Assembly (NCBI RefSeq): GCF_902196125.1
Contig: NZ_CABIKG010000005.1
Span: forward strand, 36,801 to 100,800
DNA: 64,000 nucleotides
Reading direction: 5' to 3'
From: Helicobacter suis
Lineage (GTDB): Bacteria; Campylobacterota; Campylobacteria; Campylobacterales; Helicobacteraceae
The position numbers were made by a program, and so were the translations under genes. How positions within the stretch are numbered: the stretch's first letter is position 1; every line of letters starts with the position of its first letter. This document shows, in pieces, positions 10,072 to 18,851 of this stretch. Below the pieces are notes generated by a model. The model was not told where the DNA came from, searched no databases, and was given only the letters and a program-made list of their open reading frames with translations.

Positions 10072-10376
10072 TCCTCTATGGTTTGTAATTCTGTTTGAGT
10101 TGTCGCCTGAATAAAGAGAGTTTGCATATTTTGGGTTTGGAAATGTTGCAAGGGCGCATATTGGCTTAAAGAAAGGGGGGTGGGCTTTTTCTTGGAAGGA
10201 GTGGTGGCTACTTTAGAGTGGGGTTTTAAAGCACTCAAGCGCTTATACATCTGTAAAGCCTGTTGGTTATGTGGATCATTTCTAAGAATACTTTTACAAA
10301 CCTCTAAAGCCTCCGGGATTAAACCTTGCAACTCATACACACCCACTAGCGCAATTGCCCGTTCCACGCATAACAC
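10050..10376 (-). CDS. TPR-like small protein
   Basis: 108 residues. Residues 5-50 read as one to one-and-a-half tetratricopeptide helices (LQGLIPEALEVCKSILRNDP then a short second helix), followed by a low-complexity linker and a C-terminal helix. No catalytic motif. It precedes and overlaps the CiaD-like gene, as HP0168 precedes HP0167. Function unknown; a protein-binding adaptor is the most that can be inferred. Confidence 0.6.
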   Translation of the reverse strand: MLCVERAIALVGVYELQGLIPEALEVCKSILRNDPHNQQALQMYKRLSALKPHSKVATTPSKKKPTPLSLSQYAPLQHFQTQNMQTLFIQATTQTELQTIEEWLIRWN

Positions 10377-10400
10377 CTTTTTTGTTTATCCAACCTATTA

Positions 10401-10406
10401 TATAAT
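10401..10406 (+). promoter_or_regulatory. Putative -10 box for the kefB-hom-yraN run
   Basis: A perfect TATAAT in the divergent gap between the TPR-like gene and kefB, 70 bases before the kefB ATG. No convincing -35, as usual for Helicobacter. Confidence 0.5.
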
Positions 10407-10475
10407 GGGCGCTTTTAATAATTGCTTTCAAAAACCCAATGTTTTTAAAACAAGCAGAATTAAGGGCATAGAATT

Positions 10476-11732
10476 ATGGAAACACATGCGCTGTATGTGA
10501 TTGTAGCGGGGTTGGGGTTGAGTGTGGTTAGTGGTTTGTTATTAAAGAAAATAGAAATGCCCGTAATCATTGGTTATATCCTAACTGGATTAGTGATTGC
10601 TGCGTTATTTCGCATTGCAGATTTTGAATCGCTTTCAGATATTGCAGATTTTGGGATTGTCTTTTTGATGTTCATGATTGGCCTAGAATTTAACCTTGAC
10701 AAACTTAAGAGCATGAAACAAGAAGTTTTGTTATTTGGAGGGTTGCAGGTGGTGCTTACTTCCATTGTTCTTGTGGTCTTTGGCTATTATGTGATGGGAT
10801 CGTCCTGGGGATTTTCTTTAGTAGTGGCAATGGGTTTTTCTTTATCCTCCACGGCTATTGTACTAAAATCTTTTGAAGAGAGTAAGCAACTAAATACGCC
10901 TGTGGGTAAAATTGTGGTGGGGATTTTAATCTTCCAAGACATCGCAGCAATCCCGATTTTACTCATTTTAATGCTCATGGGAGGGGGGGGTGATCATTTA
11001 TTAAAACTTATCATTAAAACCGTTGTATCCTCAGCCATTATTTTAGCCCTTTTACTCTTACCGGGCAGATTAACAGCCACCAAGATTTTAAATCTAGCAG
11101 CAGAGAGTCGCCTACCTGAGCTTTTTATGGGTACAATTTTACTCATCATTCTAGGCGCAGCAAGCCTAAGCCACTTTTTTGGTTTTTCTATGTCTTTAGG
11201 GGCTTTTGTGGCCGGTATTGCTATTTCTAAATCGCGCTACCGTATCCGTGTACAAGAAGAATTTGAATCTTTGAAAAATATTTTCTTAGGTCTCTTTTTT
11301 GTTACAGTGGGCATGCAAATCCATTTAGACTTTTTATTTGAAAATATCTTTGCTGTGATTCTTTTAATCAGTCTAGCCATGTGCTTAAAAATTTTAGTCC
11401 TTTTTTTAATCTTGCGTGTTTTTAGAGATGCGCAAAGTGCGATCAAAACAGCGCTTTCACTTGCCCAAATTGGGGAGTTTGCTTTAGTCGTGTTTTTAAG
11501 TGCGAGTAAACTCAATTTGTTAACCTTACAAAAACATCAAGGCGTTTTAGCTTTCTTGCGCGATCATGATATTATCCGTGTGGGTGCAGGTGATATCCAG
11601 CAATTTTTGGTTTTAATGATCATCTTTTCTATGCTCATCACTCCCTTTATTCTTAAATACCTAGACTCTTTAGTGGATTTTTTCACCCACAAATTCCACA
11701 GCCAAAGCGAACTTAAGAAAGATGTCAAATAA
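10476..11732 (+). CDS. kefB: Cation:proton antiporter, CPA2/KefB type
   Basis: Inner-membrane monovalent cation/H+ antiporter or K+ efflux protein. 418 residues with about 12 hydrophobic segments. The start METHALYVIVAGLGLSVVSG and the length match HP0471. There is no C-terminal TrkA-N (RCK) domain, so it lacks the nucleotide/glutathione gating unit of E. coli KefB. Conserved FMIGLEF (residues 67-73) and STAIVLKS (about 126-133) fit the family. An 8-G run at 10983-10990 encodes part of a Gly loop and is in frame. Ion specificity cannot be read from sequence. Confidence 0.88.
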   Translation: METHALYVIVAGLGLSVVSGLLLKKIEMPVIIGYILTGLVIAALFRIADFESLSDIADFGIVFLMFMIGLEFNLDKLKSMKQEVLLFGGLQVVLTSIVLVVFGYYVMGSSWGFSLVVAMGFSLSSTAIVLKSFEESKQLNTPVGKIVVGILIFQDIAAIPILLILMLMGGGGDHLLKLIIKTVVSSAIILALLLLPGRLTATKILNLAAESRLPELFMGTILLIILGAASLSHFFGFSMSLGAFVAGIAISKSRYRIRVQEEFESLKNIFLGLFFVTVGMQIHLDFLFENIFAVILLISLAMCLKILVLFLILRVFRDAQSAIKTALSLAQIGEFALVVFLSASKLNLLTLQKHQGVLAFLRDHDIIRVGAGDIQQFLVLMIIFSMLITPFILKYLDSLVDFFTHKFHSQSELKKDVK

Positions 11733-12935
11733 ATGGCAGCTGTGTATATTGGGATTGTAGGGCTTGGTTGTGTGGGGTTGAGTGTTGTTAAAATTCTAAA
11801 CAAACACCAAGACTTGCTAGCTAGGCGGTGTGGGCATTCTTTAGTGATTAAAAGGGGGGTTGTTAAAGACTTATCTAAAACACGGGAGATCAATTTTCCC
11901 CTTAGTACTTGTTTGGAGGATATTTTAGAAGATCCGGATATTCAAATTGTACTAGAACTTACAGGCGTAGTAGAATTAGCCTACCAAATAGCTAAGCAAG
12001 CTTTAAAACGCCATAAAGGTTTTATCACGGCTAATAAGGCGATGTTGGCTAAATACCCCCATCTTTTGCATGCTAATATTGGTTTTGAGGCAAGTGTGGG
12101 GGGGGGAATTCCTATTATTAGGGCATTAAAAGAGGGTTTAGTGGCCAATGAAATCACGGCCATACAAGGAATTTTTAATGGTACAAGTAATTTTATTTTA
12201 AGCCAAATGGCTTTGGGGAAGAATTTTCAAGAGGCGCTTAAAAAAGCCCAGAGTTTAGGGTATGCAGAAGCTAATGCCCATTTAGATGTAAGCGGGCAAG
12301 ATAGCGCGCATAAGCTTTTAATCCTAGCTTTCTTAGCCTTTAATAGCCTAATTGATCTAAACACTATCCATGTAGAAGGGATTGAACAGATCCAACCCTC
12401 TGATTTGCATTATGCCAAACAATTAGGTTATCACATTAAACTAGTGGCCTATGCCCACAAATACAAAGAGGGCATCACATTGGGAGTAGAACCCATGTTA
12501 TTACCTAAGCGGAGTTTATTAGCGCAAATAGAGGGAGTGATGAATGGGATGAGTCTTGTTGGGGATTGTGTGGGGGAGACTTTTTATTGTGGGCCTGGAG
12601 CGGGGGGAATGGCAAGTGCAAGTGCGGTTATTAGCGATCTAGTAGAGATGTCTAAAAATTTAAAACAAAAGAGTAAGCCTTTAAAATTGCCCATCACCCC
12701 CTATCCAATCTGTGCGCACCCTAAGAGGTCTCGCTATATCCGCTTAGAATTTATTAAAAATGCCCCTAATCTAGTAGATATTTTAGAGGCTAAATTAGTC
12801 ATTCAAGATCAAAACACACACATTTATACAACCCCCCCCATTGATGATCAAAGCTTAGAGCAGTGTTTAAAACCCTTAAAAACTTCTAAAGATATACGCC
12901 AAATACAAGTACTGTGTCTTTATGAGTTTTACTAA
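11733..12935 (+). CDS. hom: Homoserine dehydrogenase
   Basis: Reduces aspartate semialdehyde to homoserine for threonine and methionine synthesis. 400 residues: NAD(P)-binding GIVGLGCVGLSVV at the N-terminus, TANKAMLAKY, GGGIPIIRALKEGL and IFNGTSNFIL in the catalytic domain. The C-terminal ACT-like region (from about residue 325) is a little shorter than in H. pylori (HP0822, about 421 residues). The ATG directly follows the kefB stop. Overlaps yraN by 14 bases, the same order as HP0822-HP0823. Confidence 0.93.
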   Translation: MAAVYIGIVGLGCVGLSVVKILNKHQDLLARRCGHSLVIKRGVVKDLSKTREINFPLSTCLEDILEDPDIQIVLELTGVVELAYQIAKQALKRHKGFITANKAMLAKYPHLLHANIGFEASVGGGIPIIRALKEGLVANEITAIQGIFNGTSNFILSQMALGKNFQEALKKAQSLGYAEANAHLDVSGQDSAHKLLILAFLAFNSLIDLNTIHVEGIEQIQPSDLHYAKQLGYHIKLVAYAHKYKEGITLGVEPMLLPKRSLLAQIEGVMNGMSLVGDCVGETFYCGPGAGGMASASAVISDLVEMSKNLKQKSKPLKLPITPYPICAHPKRSRYIRLEFIKNAPNLVDILEAKLVIQDQNTHIYTTPPIDDQSLEQCLKPLKTSKDIRQIQVLCLYEFY

Positions 12936-13260
12936 GGGGAGATTAGCCGAACAATTTGCATGCCAGTATTTAATCACTAGGGGATATTGTATTTTAGCGC
13001 AAAACTTTACTTGTCGCTTTGGTGAAATTGATATTATTGCCCTTTATGATCAAGTGTTACACTTCATAGAAGTTAAGAGTCGTAAAAATACAGACCCTGT
13101 TTATGCAATCACCCCCTCCAAGCTTGAAAAAATTAAAAAGAGCATTGGTATTTATCTACAACAAAGCCAAGTAGATTATGATTTTTGCATTGATGCAATC
13201 ATACTTAAAGGCACTCCCCCCCACTGCCAGATTGAATGGATTAAAAATATTACCCTTTAA
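12922..13260 (+). CDS. yraN: YraN family endonuclease-like protein (UPF0102)
   Basis: 112 residues with the PD-(D/E)xK-like core RFGEIDIIAL then LHFIEVKSRK, typical of the YraN/Holliday-junction-resolvase-like fold. Biological role unsettled. Matches HP0823 in place and size. Translationally coupled to hom by a 14-base overlap. Confidence 0.85.
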   Translation: MSFTKGRLAEQFACQYLITRGYCILAQNFTCRFGEIDIIALYDQVLHFIEVKSRKNTDPVYAITPSKLEKIKKSIGIYLQQSQVDYDFCIDAIILKGTPPHCQIEWIKNITL

Positions 13261-13301
13261 TGAAGATAAGACCCTAAAGGTAGGCTTTATATTCTATGTT
13301 A

Positions 13302-13307
13302 TACAAT
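13302..13307 (+). promoter_or_regulatory. Possible -10 box for trxA-trxB
   Basis: TACAAT within a TATACAAT context, 37 bases before the trxA ATG at 13344, in the gap after yraN. Confidence 0.3.
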
Positions 13308-13343
13308 GCTGGGCTAAATTTAAAAAACAAAAGGAGTAAGAAA

Positions 13344-13661
13344 ATGGCAGAATATGTTGAACTGACCAGTGAAAATTTTGATGCAGAAACCGGTAATGGT
13401 GCGGTGATGGTGGATTTTTGGGCTCCATGGTGTGGGCCTTGTAAAATGCTTGCCCCTATCATTGATGAATTAGCCGCTGAATATGCCGGTAAGGCTAAAA
13501 TTTGTAAGGTCAATACAGATGAACAAGAAGAGCTATCCTCTCGCTATGGTATCCGCAGTATCCCCACTTTGCTTTACATGAAAGATGGCAAGGTAATGAA
13601 TCAGACTGTGGGCGCGCTCTCCAAACAATCTTTAAAGGATAACATTGACAAACTCCTCTAA
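13344..13661 (+). CDS. trxA: Thioredoxin 1
   Basis: Cytoplasmic dithiol reductant. The ATG at 13344, preceded by AAAAGGAGTAAG, gives 105 residues starting [12 protein letters not shown]; a frame open 16 codons further upstream is not credible. The active site WAPWCGPCK is intact, followed by the thioredoxin core ([17 protein letters not shown] with the cis-Pro). Paired with trxB by a 17-base overlap as in HP0824-HP0825. In Helicobacter thioredoxin feeds peroxiredoxins; bcp is at 45.3 kb here. Confidence 0.96.
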   Translation: MAEYVELTSENFDAETGNGAVMVDFWAPWCGPCKMLAPIIDELAAEYAGKAKICKVNTDEQEELSSRYGIRSIPTLLYMKDGKVMNQTVGALSKQSLKDNIDKLL

Positions 13662-14610
13662 CAACTCATCTCTACTAGACCTTGCCATTATTGGAGGAGG
13701 CCCTGCGGGCTTAAGTGCGGGGTTGTACGCAACAAGGGGGGGTGTAAAAGAGGTGGTTTTATTTGAAAAAGGAGCCCCGGGAGGGCAGATCACCTTTAGT
13801 AGCGAGATTGAAAATTACCCGGGCGTGCGCGAGGTAGTAAGTGGCTTAGATTTCATGCAACCATGGCAAGAACAATGCTTTCGCTTTGGGCTAAAGCAGG
13901 AAATGACTCTTGTTACTCAGGTTAGTTTTCAAGAGGATCATTTTGTGATCTATACAGATGAGGGTAAGAGTGTTGAAGCTAAAAGCGTGATTTTAGCCAC
14001 CGGCGGGCGGCCTAAAAGAGCAGGGATTAAAGGCGAGTTAGAGTTTTGGGGCAATGGGGTGAGTACCTGTGCTACATGCGATGGATTCTTTTATAAAAAT
14101 AAAGAAGTGGCTGTTTTAGGAGGCGGGGATACGGCTTTAGAAGAGGCGCTTTATCTAGCTAAAATGTGTAGTAAAGTCCATTTGATTCATCGCCGCGATC
14201 AATTCCGCGCCGCACCTATTACCCTTGAGCGCGCTAAAAATGAACCTAAGATTGAGTTTTTAACCCCCGCCGTGATTGAAGAGATTAAAGGGAATGCTTC
14301 TGGAGTGAATGCGGTTGTTTTAAAAAACACCCAGACAGGCGCTATAGAAGAACTAGCCGTACCCGGTATCTTTATCTTTGTAGGCTATGAGATCAATAAT
14401 GAAGTGTTAAAACAAGAAAATGGGAGCATGCTATGTGCTTGCGATTCTTATGGCGCTGTTATGGTGGATTTATCCATGAAAACTAGTATTAAAGGTCTCT
14501 TTGCAGCAGGTGATGTGCGCACTAGCGCGGCTAAACAAGTGGTGTGTGCAGCAGGCGATGGAGCTACGGCTGCTCTTTCTGCAATTGCTTATTTGGATTC
14601 TCATAGCTGA
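13645..14610 (+). CDS. trxB: Thioredoxin reductase
   Basis: FAD/NADPH enzyme that reduces TrxA. 321 residues: FAD motif [12 protein letters not shown] (15-26), redox-active [11 protein letters not shown] around residue 145, NADPH motif [11 protein letters not shown], and the C-terminal FAD motif [15 protein letters not shown] start at 13645 with AAAGGAT upstream lies inside trxA. The first nine residues extend beyond H. pylori TrxB, but no other start codon is available before the FAD motif. Confidence 0.95.
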   Translation: MTNSSNNSSLLDLAIIGGGPAGLSAGLYATRGGVKEVVLFEKGAPGGQITFSSEIENYPGVREVVSGLDFMQPWQEQCFRFGLKQEMTLVTQVSFQEDHFVIYTDEGKSVEAKSVILATGGRPKRAGIKGELEFWGNGVSTCATCDGFFYKNKEVAVLGGGDTALEEALYLAKMCSKVHLIHRRDQFRAAPITLERAKNEPKIEFLTPAVIEEIKGNASGVNAVVLKNTQTGAIEELAVPGIFIFVGYEINNEVLKQENGSMLCACDSYGAVMVDLSMKTSIKGLFAAGDVRTSAAKQVVCAAGDGATAALSAIAYLDSHS

Positions 14611-15374
14611 TGTTACAAGTTGGTATTTTTGGAGCTAGTGGTAAGGTGGGTAGTTTGCTAGTCAGAGAGGTACAAAAACACCCCCATTTAAATCTCTCTA
14701 GCGTCTTTGTGCGCCAAAATCTAAGTTTAAATCTAGCCCAAATTCTCCCGCAAGATACTTTTGTAACCAATGATATTGAGCAGTTTGTTAGCCATTGTGA
14801 GATCGTGGTTGATTTTTCCTCTGCTAAGGCTTTAGATCAATTAATCCAAGTCTTACTTAAACGCCCCCTCCCCTTAGTTTCCGGTACTACTGGTTTAAAA
14901 GAATGGCAAGCTTTGCTAGATTTAAGCCAAAAAGTCCCTGTTTTGCATGCCTCTAACATGTCTTTAGGGATGGCTGTATTGAATAAAATTGTAGGTTTAG
15001 TGGCTAAAGACTTAGTCCATGCGGATATTGAAATTAGCGAAATCCACCACCGCTACAAAAAAGACGCACCCAGTGGAAGCGCGCTTACTTTAGGACAAAC
15101 CTGTGCGCAGGCTAGAGGAATAGATTTTAAACAAGCATGCCAACAAAACAGAGAAGGGCTACGCAAAGAGGGTGAAATTGGCTTTTCTAGTTTGCGCGGG
15201 GGCGATTTGGTGGGTAGCCATGTTGTGGGTTTTTATTTAGACGGCGAATACTTAGAATTTAACCACACCGCTACTGATCGTACTATCTTTGCAAAGGGTG
15301 CTTTAGAGGCGGCTAAGTGGCTAGTCTTACAAAAACCCGGACTTTATCATATCCAAGATTTATACCGCTCTTAA
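14610..15374 (+). CDS. dapB: 4-hydroxy-tetrahydrodipicolinate reductase
   Basis: Lysine/diaminopimelate pathway enzyme. 254 residues, the same as HP0510. N-terminal dinucleotide-binding GIFGASGKVGSLL, VDFSSAKAL, and the catalytic signature EIHHRYKKDAPSGSA around residue 148. The ATG overlaps the trxB stop (TGATG), suggesting cotranscription with trxAB, which I do not recall in H. pylori. Together with hom it supplies two branches of aspartate-family synthesis. Confidence 0.95.
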   Translation: MLQVGIFGASGKVGSLLVREVQKHPHLNLSSVFVRQNLSLNLAQILPQDTFVTNDIEQFVSHCEIVVDFSSAKALDQLIQVLLKRPLPLVSGTTGLKEWQALLDLSQKVPVLHASNMSLGMAVLNKIVGLVAKDLVHADIEISEIHHRYKKDAPSGSALTLGQTCAQARGIDFKQACQQNREGLRKEGEIGFSSLRGGDLVGSHVVGFYLDGEYLEFNHTATDRTIFAKGALEAAKWLVLQKPGLYHIQDLYRS

Positions 15375-15753
15375 ATTAGTTGTAGACACAATTTTTACCA
15401 CTAGCGCTATAGGTAGACTAAAGAGTTTGCTAAGGGTTAAAACATAGTAAAAATTTTTAGAAAAAAACGCAAAATAACCTCTAATCTTATAATTCTATGC
15501 CAACCTACTATAACCTAGTAGAGCAATACAGAACGCGGGGACACACAAGAGGATTTAGTGTTGAGCTAGAAAATCCCAATCTATCTAATCTACTTGAGGC
15601 TTTCAAAAAACATATCAAGGGGGATAAAACAAACCTATCTATTACCTTATTTTAGTCATTATGATTTCTTAGCCTCTTAAAGGAAAAGTCAGCCCTAGCA
15701 AGCTTTGATAATTCTAATCAATGCTTTTAAGTGCAGGGAGTGTATCAAAAGCA
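15375..15753. other. Gap between dapB and coaE, no confident gene
   Basis: 379 bases, AT-rich. Holds one 52-codon open frame (listed separately) and a TATAAT at 15488-15493. No tRNA fold, no insertion-sequence end and no clear terminator found. It sits between two blocks that are not neighbours in H. pylori, so it may be a rearrangement junction. Confidence 0.5.
15497..15655 (+). CDS. Possible 52-residue protein, unrecognised
   Basis: ATG to TAG, starting MPTYYNLVEQYRTRG and ending DKTNLSITLF. No Shine-Dalgarno; a TATAAT ends only 3 bases before the ATG, so initiation would have to be leaderless or the promoter serves something else. Mixed charged composition, no signal peptide, no known motif. 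It may be a remnant of a larger gene or chance. Confidence 0.2.
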   Translation: MPTYYNLVEQYRTRGHTRGFSVELENPNLSNLLEAFKKHIKGDKTNLSITLF

Positions 15754-16335
15754 CTAGCTCACCAGATTTTTTTGGATAAATATCTCTACTTGCTCTTGTA
15801 AATGTTTTAGATCTTTAGAATTATCTAGTACAAAGGGAGCTAAGGATTTTTTAAACTCTATATCTAATTGGGCACTTAAGCGCTTTTCTATCTGCTCTAA
15901 ATCTAAATGACTATCTCGCTTTTGTAGTCGTTTTATTTGTAAGGCTCTGGGTGCATAAACAAGCACGATCTGAGAAATCCCATAATTTTTAACCCCCTCA
16001 ATTTCATAATAAAGCGGAATATCTAAAAAATAAGGTTTTTTGTGTTTTTCTAATTCTTGCGCGTTTTTAAGCATTTGCTCACGGATTTTAGGGTGCAAAA
16101 AGGCCTCTAATTTGGCGCGGGCTTCTTGGTTACTAAAGATAAGCGGGGCGAGCTCTTGACGGCTAATACTTTGCTTATCTACAAACATCTTTGCAATTTC
16201 TTGGTTATGCGCTTCAAAGAGTCCATGCGCAATTTTATCTGCATCTAGCACACTAAAGCCATGCAAACTTAAAAGATTGCCTGCTGTGCTCTTGCCTGTG
16301 GCTATCCCTCCGGTGAGTACAAAGGCATGTTTCAA
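15754..16335 (-). CDS. coaE: Dephospho-CoA kinase
   Basis: Last step of coenzyme A synthesis. 193 residues with P-loop LTGGIATGKSTAG (7-19), LDADKIAH, and an RLSAQLDIEFK lid. TTG start at 16335 overlaps the speE stop (TTGA); the upstream AAAGAA is a weak Shine-Dalgarno and no in-frame ATG is near. Order speE-coaE reproduces HP0832-HP0831. coaX of the same pathway is at 40.5 kb. Confidence 0.9.
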   Translation of the reverse strand: MKHAFVLTGGIATGKSTAGNLLSLHGFSVLDADKIAHGLFEAHNQEIAKMFVDKQSISRQELAPLIFSNQEARAKLEAFLHPKIREQMLKNAQELEKHKKPYFLDIPLYYEIEGVKNYGISQIVLVYAPRALQIKRLQKRDSHLDLEQIEKRLSAQLDIEFKKSLAPFVLDNSKDLKHLQEQVEIFIQKNLVS

Positions 16336-17093
16336 TTCTTTAAAAGCCCTTTATAGGTTGGATAAAACCAGTTAGGCTGGGCAAAGGCGGCTTGGTGTAG
16401 CGTGGCATTATAGTGCCTGAGATCTTTAAGCATGTCTATTTTTTGTAAGATCATATCTGCTTCTGGGTGGAAATGTTTGGAGGCAAAGAGAAAGTAAGCA
16501 GGTGTTAAAGAATAGGGGTTAAAAAAGGGCATGATCACTGTAAAAAAAGGCGCTAATGCTTCTAAAGTGCTTTTAAAATCTGGCTGTTTTAAGAGTGGGT
16601 GGTAAGAGGCACAGATTAAAATCCCTTGCATGCTTAGCATGCGTTGCAAGCCATCTATTTGGTGGGCATTAAGAGGACTTAAGGCGATGATCAGATCGTA
16701 CTTTTTAACCTCTAAATCTAAAATCTGGCTGAAGTGTTTAAAATGGGGGTGATCGCGACTTTCTTGGAAATGTGTAAAAAAGGGCGCGAGGGCTTCTAAA
16801 ATTCTATACTCCTCTTGTACAAAATCCACCTGCAAATCATGCTTAAAAAGTTCAAAGGCAATTTCTAAATCAAACCCCCCCACTACAAGTACATTTTTCC
16901 CCTCAACAAGCACACAAGCCCCCACATGGGCAAGTAACTCGCTTTGCATGAAAGAATCTTTTTGTATAAATAACGCCTCTTGTGATCCACTAACCTGCCC
17001 TACTAGCCCTAGCTCTTTATTTTCAAGTACCTGTAAAACACAAGCCTTACCCCTAACTTCTTCTAAAAGAGAACCTTCTAAATAGTTTTGCAT
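16332..17093 (-). CDS. speE: Spermidine synthase-like protein SpeE
   Basis: Aminopropyltransferase-fold protein. 253 residues; VLVVGGFDLEIAFELFKHD matches the nucleotide-binding GGG(D)G region in degenerate form, and KYDLIIALSP the following strand. H. pylori SpeE (HP0832, about 262 residues) is similarly divergent, with fewer acidic active-site residues than classical enzymes. So substrate is uncertain even though orthology is clear. Follows ggt by one base on the minus strand and overlaps coaE. Confidence 0.8.
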   Translation of the reverse strand: MQNYLEGSLLEEVRGKACVLQVLENKELGLVGQVSGSQEALFIQKDSFMQSELLAHVGACVLVEGKNVLVVGGFDLEIAFELFKHDLQVDFVQEEYRILEALAPFFTHFQESRDHPHFKHFSQILDLEVKKYDLIIALSPLNAHQIDGLQRMLSMQGILICASYHPLLKQPDFKSTLEALAPFFTVIMPFFNPYSLTPAYFLFASKHFHPEADMILQKIDMLKDLRHYNATLHQAAFAQPNWFYPTYKGLLKN

Positions 17094-18758
17094 TTAAAAT
17101 TCCTTGCGCGGATCTTGAGCCCCATACATGATGTGGCTTTTAGAATCAATGACAATAGCATTTACATCTCCCATCACCGGTTTAACCACAACCTTATAAC
17201 CCATCTTCTTTAAATTATCCTCTACATCTTTTACCATTCCAAAGGGTTCAGTTCGGATTTCATCAGGTAGCCACTGCATATGAAAACGCGCAGCCCCCAC
17301 AGCCTGCGAGATATTCATGCCATGATCAATGACATTACTAATCACCTGTAGTACTGTAGTGATGATACGCGCCCCGCCCGGACTGCCCACTACCATAAAG
17401 ACTTTATTATTTTTAAGCACAATAGTTGGCGACATAGAACTAAGAGGGCGCTTATTAGGCTCTATGGCATTGGCATCTCCGCCTATAACCCCGTAGAGAT
17501 TTGGCGTACCTGCCTTGATAGAAAAATCATCCATTTCATCGTTGAGTAAAAAGCCTGCTTTATTAATGGCTGCTGCACTCCCATAAGAGGCATTAATCGT
17601 GTAGGTAACACTCACCGCATTTCCCCATTTATCAGCTACTGAATAGTGGGTGGTGTTTTGCCCTTCATGGAGTTGGCCTAAACCCGGGTGGACTTGTGTA
17701 CTAGGTGTGGCCTTATTAGGTTTGATATTTTCATAGATTTTTTTAGCATAGGCTTTACTGGTGAGCTTTTCAAGCGGGATATTCATAAAGTCTGGATCGC
17801 CCATGTAAACTGATCGATCCGCATAAGCTTGGCGCTCAGCCTCAGCCATGATATGAATTGTCTGACTCGAACCAAAGCCTAAATCATGGATATTGGCATT
17901 TTCCATTGTGTTTAAAATTTCAATTAGATGTGTGCCCCCCGAACTAGGCGGTCCCATAGAGATGATTTTATAACCCCTATAAGTACCCACTACCGGTTTG
18001 CGCCATATCACTTTATAGCTAGCTAAATCTTTCTTAGTGATGATCCCCCCATTTTTGCGCATATCCTCTACAATGAGATCGGCTATTTTCCCGCGATAAA
18101 AGGCAGAGGGACCTTGATCTTTAATAAGGGTGAGGGTTTTAGCTAAATCTTTTTGTATCAGTAAATCCCCAGCCTTATAAGACACCATTCCTTTTTTTAA
18201 AAAGTATTTACGGCTACTAGCATACTTAGAGAGACGCGGCTTTGCCTCTAAAATCGTCTGCCCTTGTCTTTCTGTAAGCCTAAAACCATTTTGGGCTAGC
18301 TCTATTGCTGGTTCTATCAAAGTTGCTAGTTTACGCGTGCCATATTTCTCAAGCATCGCACTTAAACCTGCCACAGTACCCGGTACCCCTGCGGATAAAT
18401 AGCCATCTGTGCTTAGATTAGGAATCACTTTTCCGTTTTTATCTAAATACATGTTTTTACTAGCCTTCATAGGCGCTTTTTCGCGAAAATCTAGGCTGAT
18501 ATTTTCCCCATTAGCCAAATGAATTAGCGCAAACCCACCCCCGCCGATATTGCCTGCTGCTGGGTGTACTACTGCTAAAGCATAACCAATAGCCACCGCC
18601 GCATCAATGGCATTACCGCCCTCATCTAAGACTTTTTGCCCAATTTTATCTGCTAAAGGATGGCTAGTTAGCGCTAAAGCCCTACCTTTAATAGGGGGCA
18701 AAGCAGCTGCAAAAGTAAGCTGCACACCTAGCATCACCGCTAAAAATAAATAACCCAC
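17094..18758 (-). CDS. ggt: Gamma-glutamyltranspeptidase precursor
   Basis: Periplasmic/secreted enzyme that hydrolyses glutamine and glutathione; in gastric Helicobacter it is a virulence factor acting on epithelial and T cells. 554 residues with an N-terminal signal peptide (about 1-18, cleaving after TFAA). The autoprocessing nucleophile Thr is in EGQNTTHYSVADKWGNAVS (around residue 367). GGGGFALIHL near the N-terminus, PLSSMSPTIV and GSPGGARI line the gamma-glutamyl pocket. Minus strand with speE and coaE downstream, a different neighbourhood from HP1118. Confidence 0.96.
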   Translation of the reverse strand: MGYLFLAVMLGVQLTFAAALPPIKGRALALTSHPLADKIGQKVLDEGGNAIDAAVAIGYALAVVHPAAGNIGGGGFALIHLANGENISLDFREKAPMKASKNMYLDKNGKVIPNLSTDGYLSAGVPGTVAGLSAMLEKYGTRKLATLIEPAIELAQNGFRLTERQGQTILEAKPRLSKYASSRKYFLKKGMVSYKAGDLLIQKDLAKTLTLIKDQGPSAFYRGKIADLIVEDMRKNGGIITKKDLASYKVIWRKPVVGTYRGYKIISMGPPSSGGTHLIEILNTMENANIHDLGFGSSQTIHIMAEAERQAYADRSVYMGDPDFMNIPLEKLTSKAYAKKIYENIKPNKATPSTQVHPGLGQLHEGQNTTHYSVADKWGNAVSVTYTINASYGSAAAINKAGFLLNDEMDDFSIKAGTPNLYGVIGGDANAIEPNKRPLSSMSPTIVLKNNKVFMVVGSPGGARIITTVLQVISNVIDHGMNISQAVGAARFHMQWLPDEIRTEPFGMVKDVEDNLKKMGYKVVVKPVMGDVNAIVIDSKSHIMYGAQDPRKEF

Positions 18759-18825
18759 CTGATCTCCTTAAATTTTAAAAAATACGCTGATTTTAGCATA
18801 ACTTGTTTGAGAAACCCGTTTAGGC

Positions 18826-18831
18826 TATAAT
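18826..18831 (+). promoter_or_regulatory. Putative -10 box for dnaX-tsaE-lptB-rpoN
   Basis: Perfect TATAAT (TAGGCTATAATG) 26 bases before the dnaX GTG, in the divergent gap with ggt. All four downstream genes overlap or nearly touch, so it may drive the run. Confidence 0.5.
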
Positions 18832-18851
18832 GTTGCATTAATCCTAAAGGT

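Noticed and set aside
10983..10990. 8-G run in kefB, with 9-G runs in hom (12098-12106) and dnaX (19476-19484) and an 8-G run in comB10 (about 49397-49404), as phase-variation tracts
   Set aside because: All encode Gly or Pro in frame in intact, mostly housekeeping genes and are short. They could be error spots but give no sign of switching.
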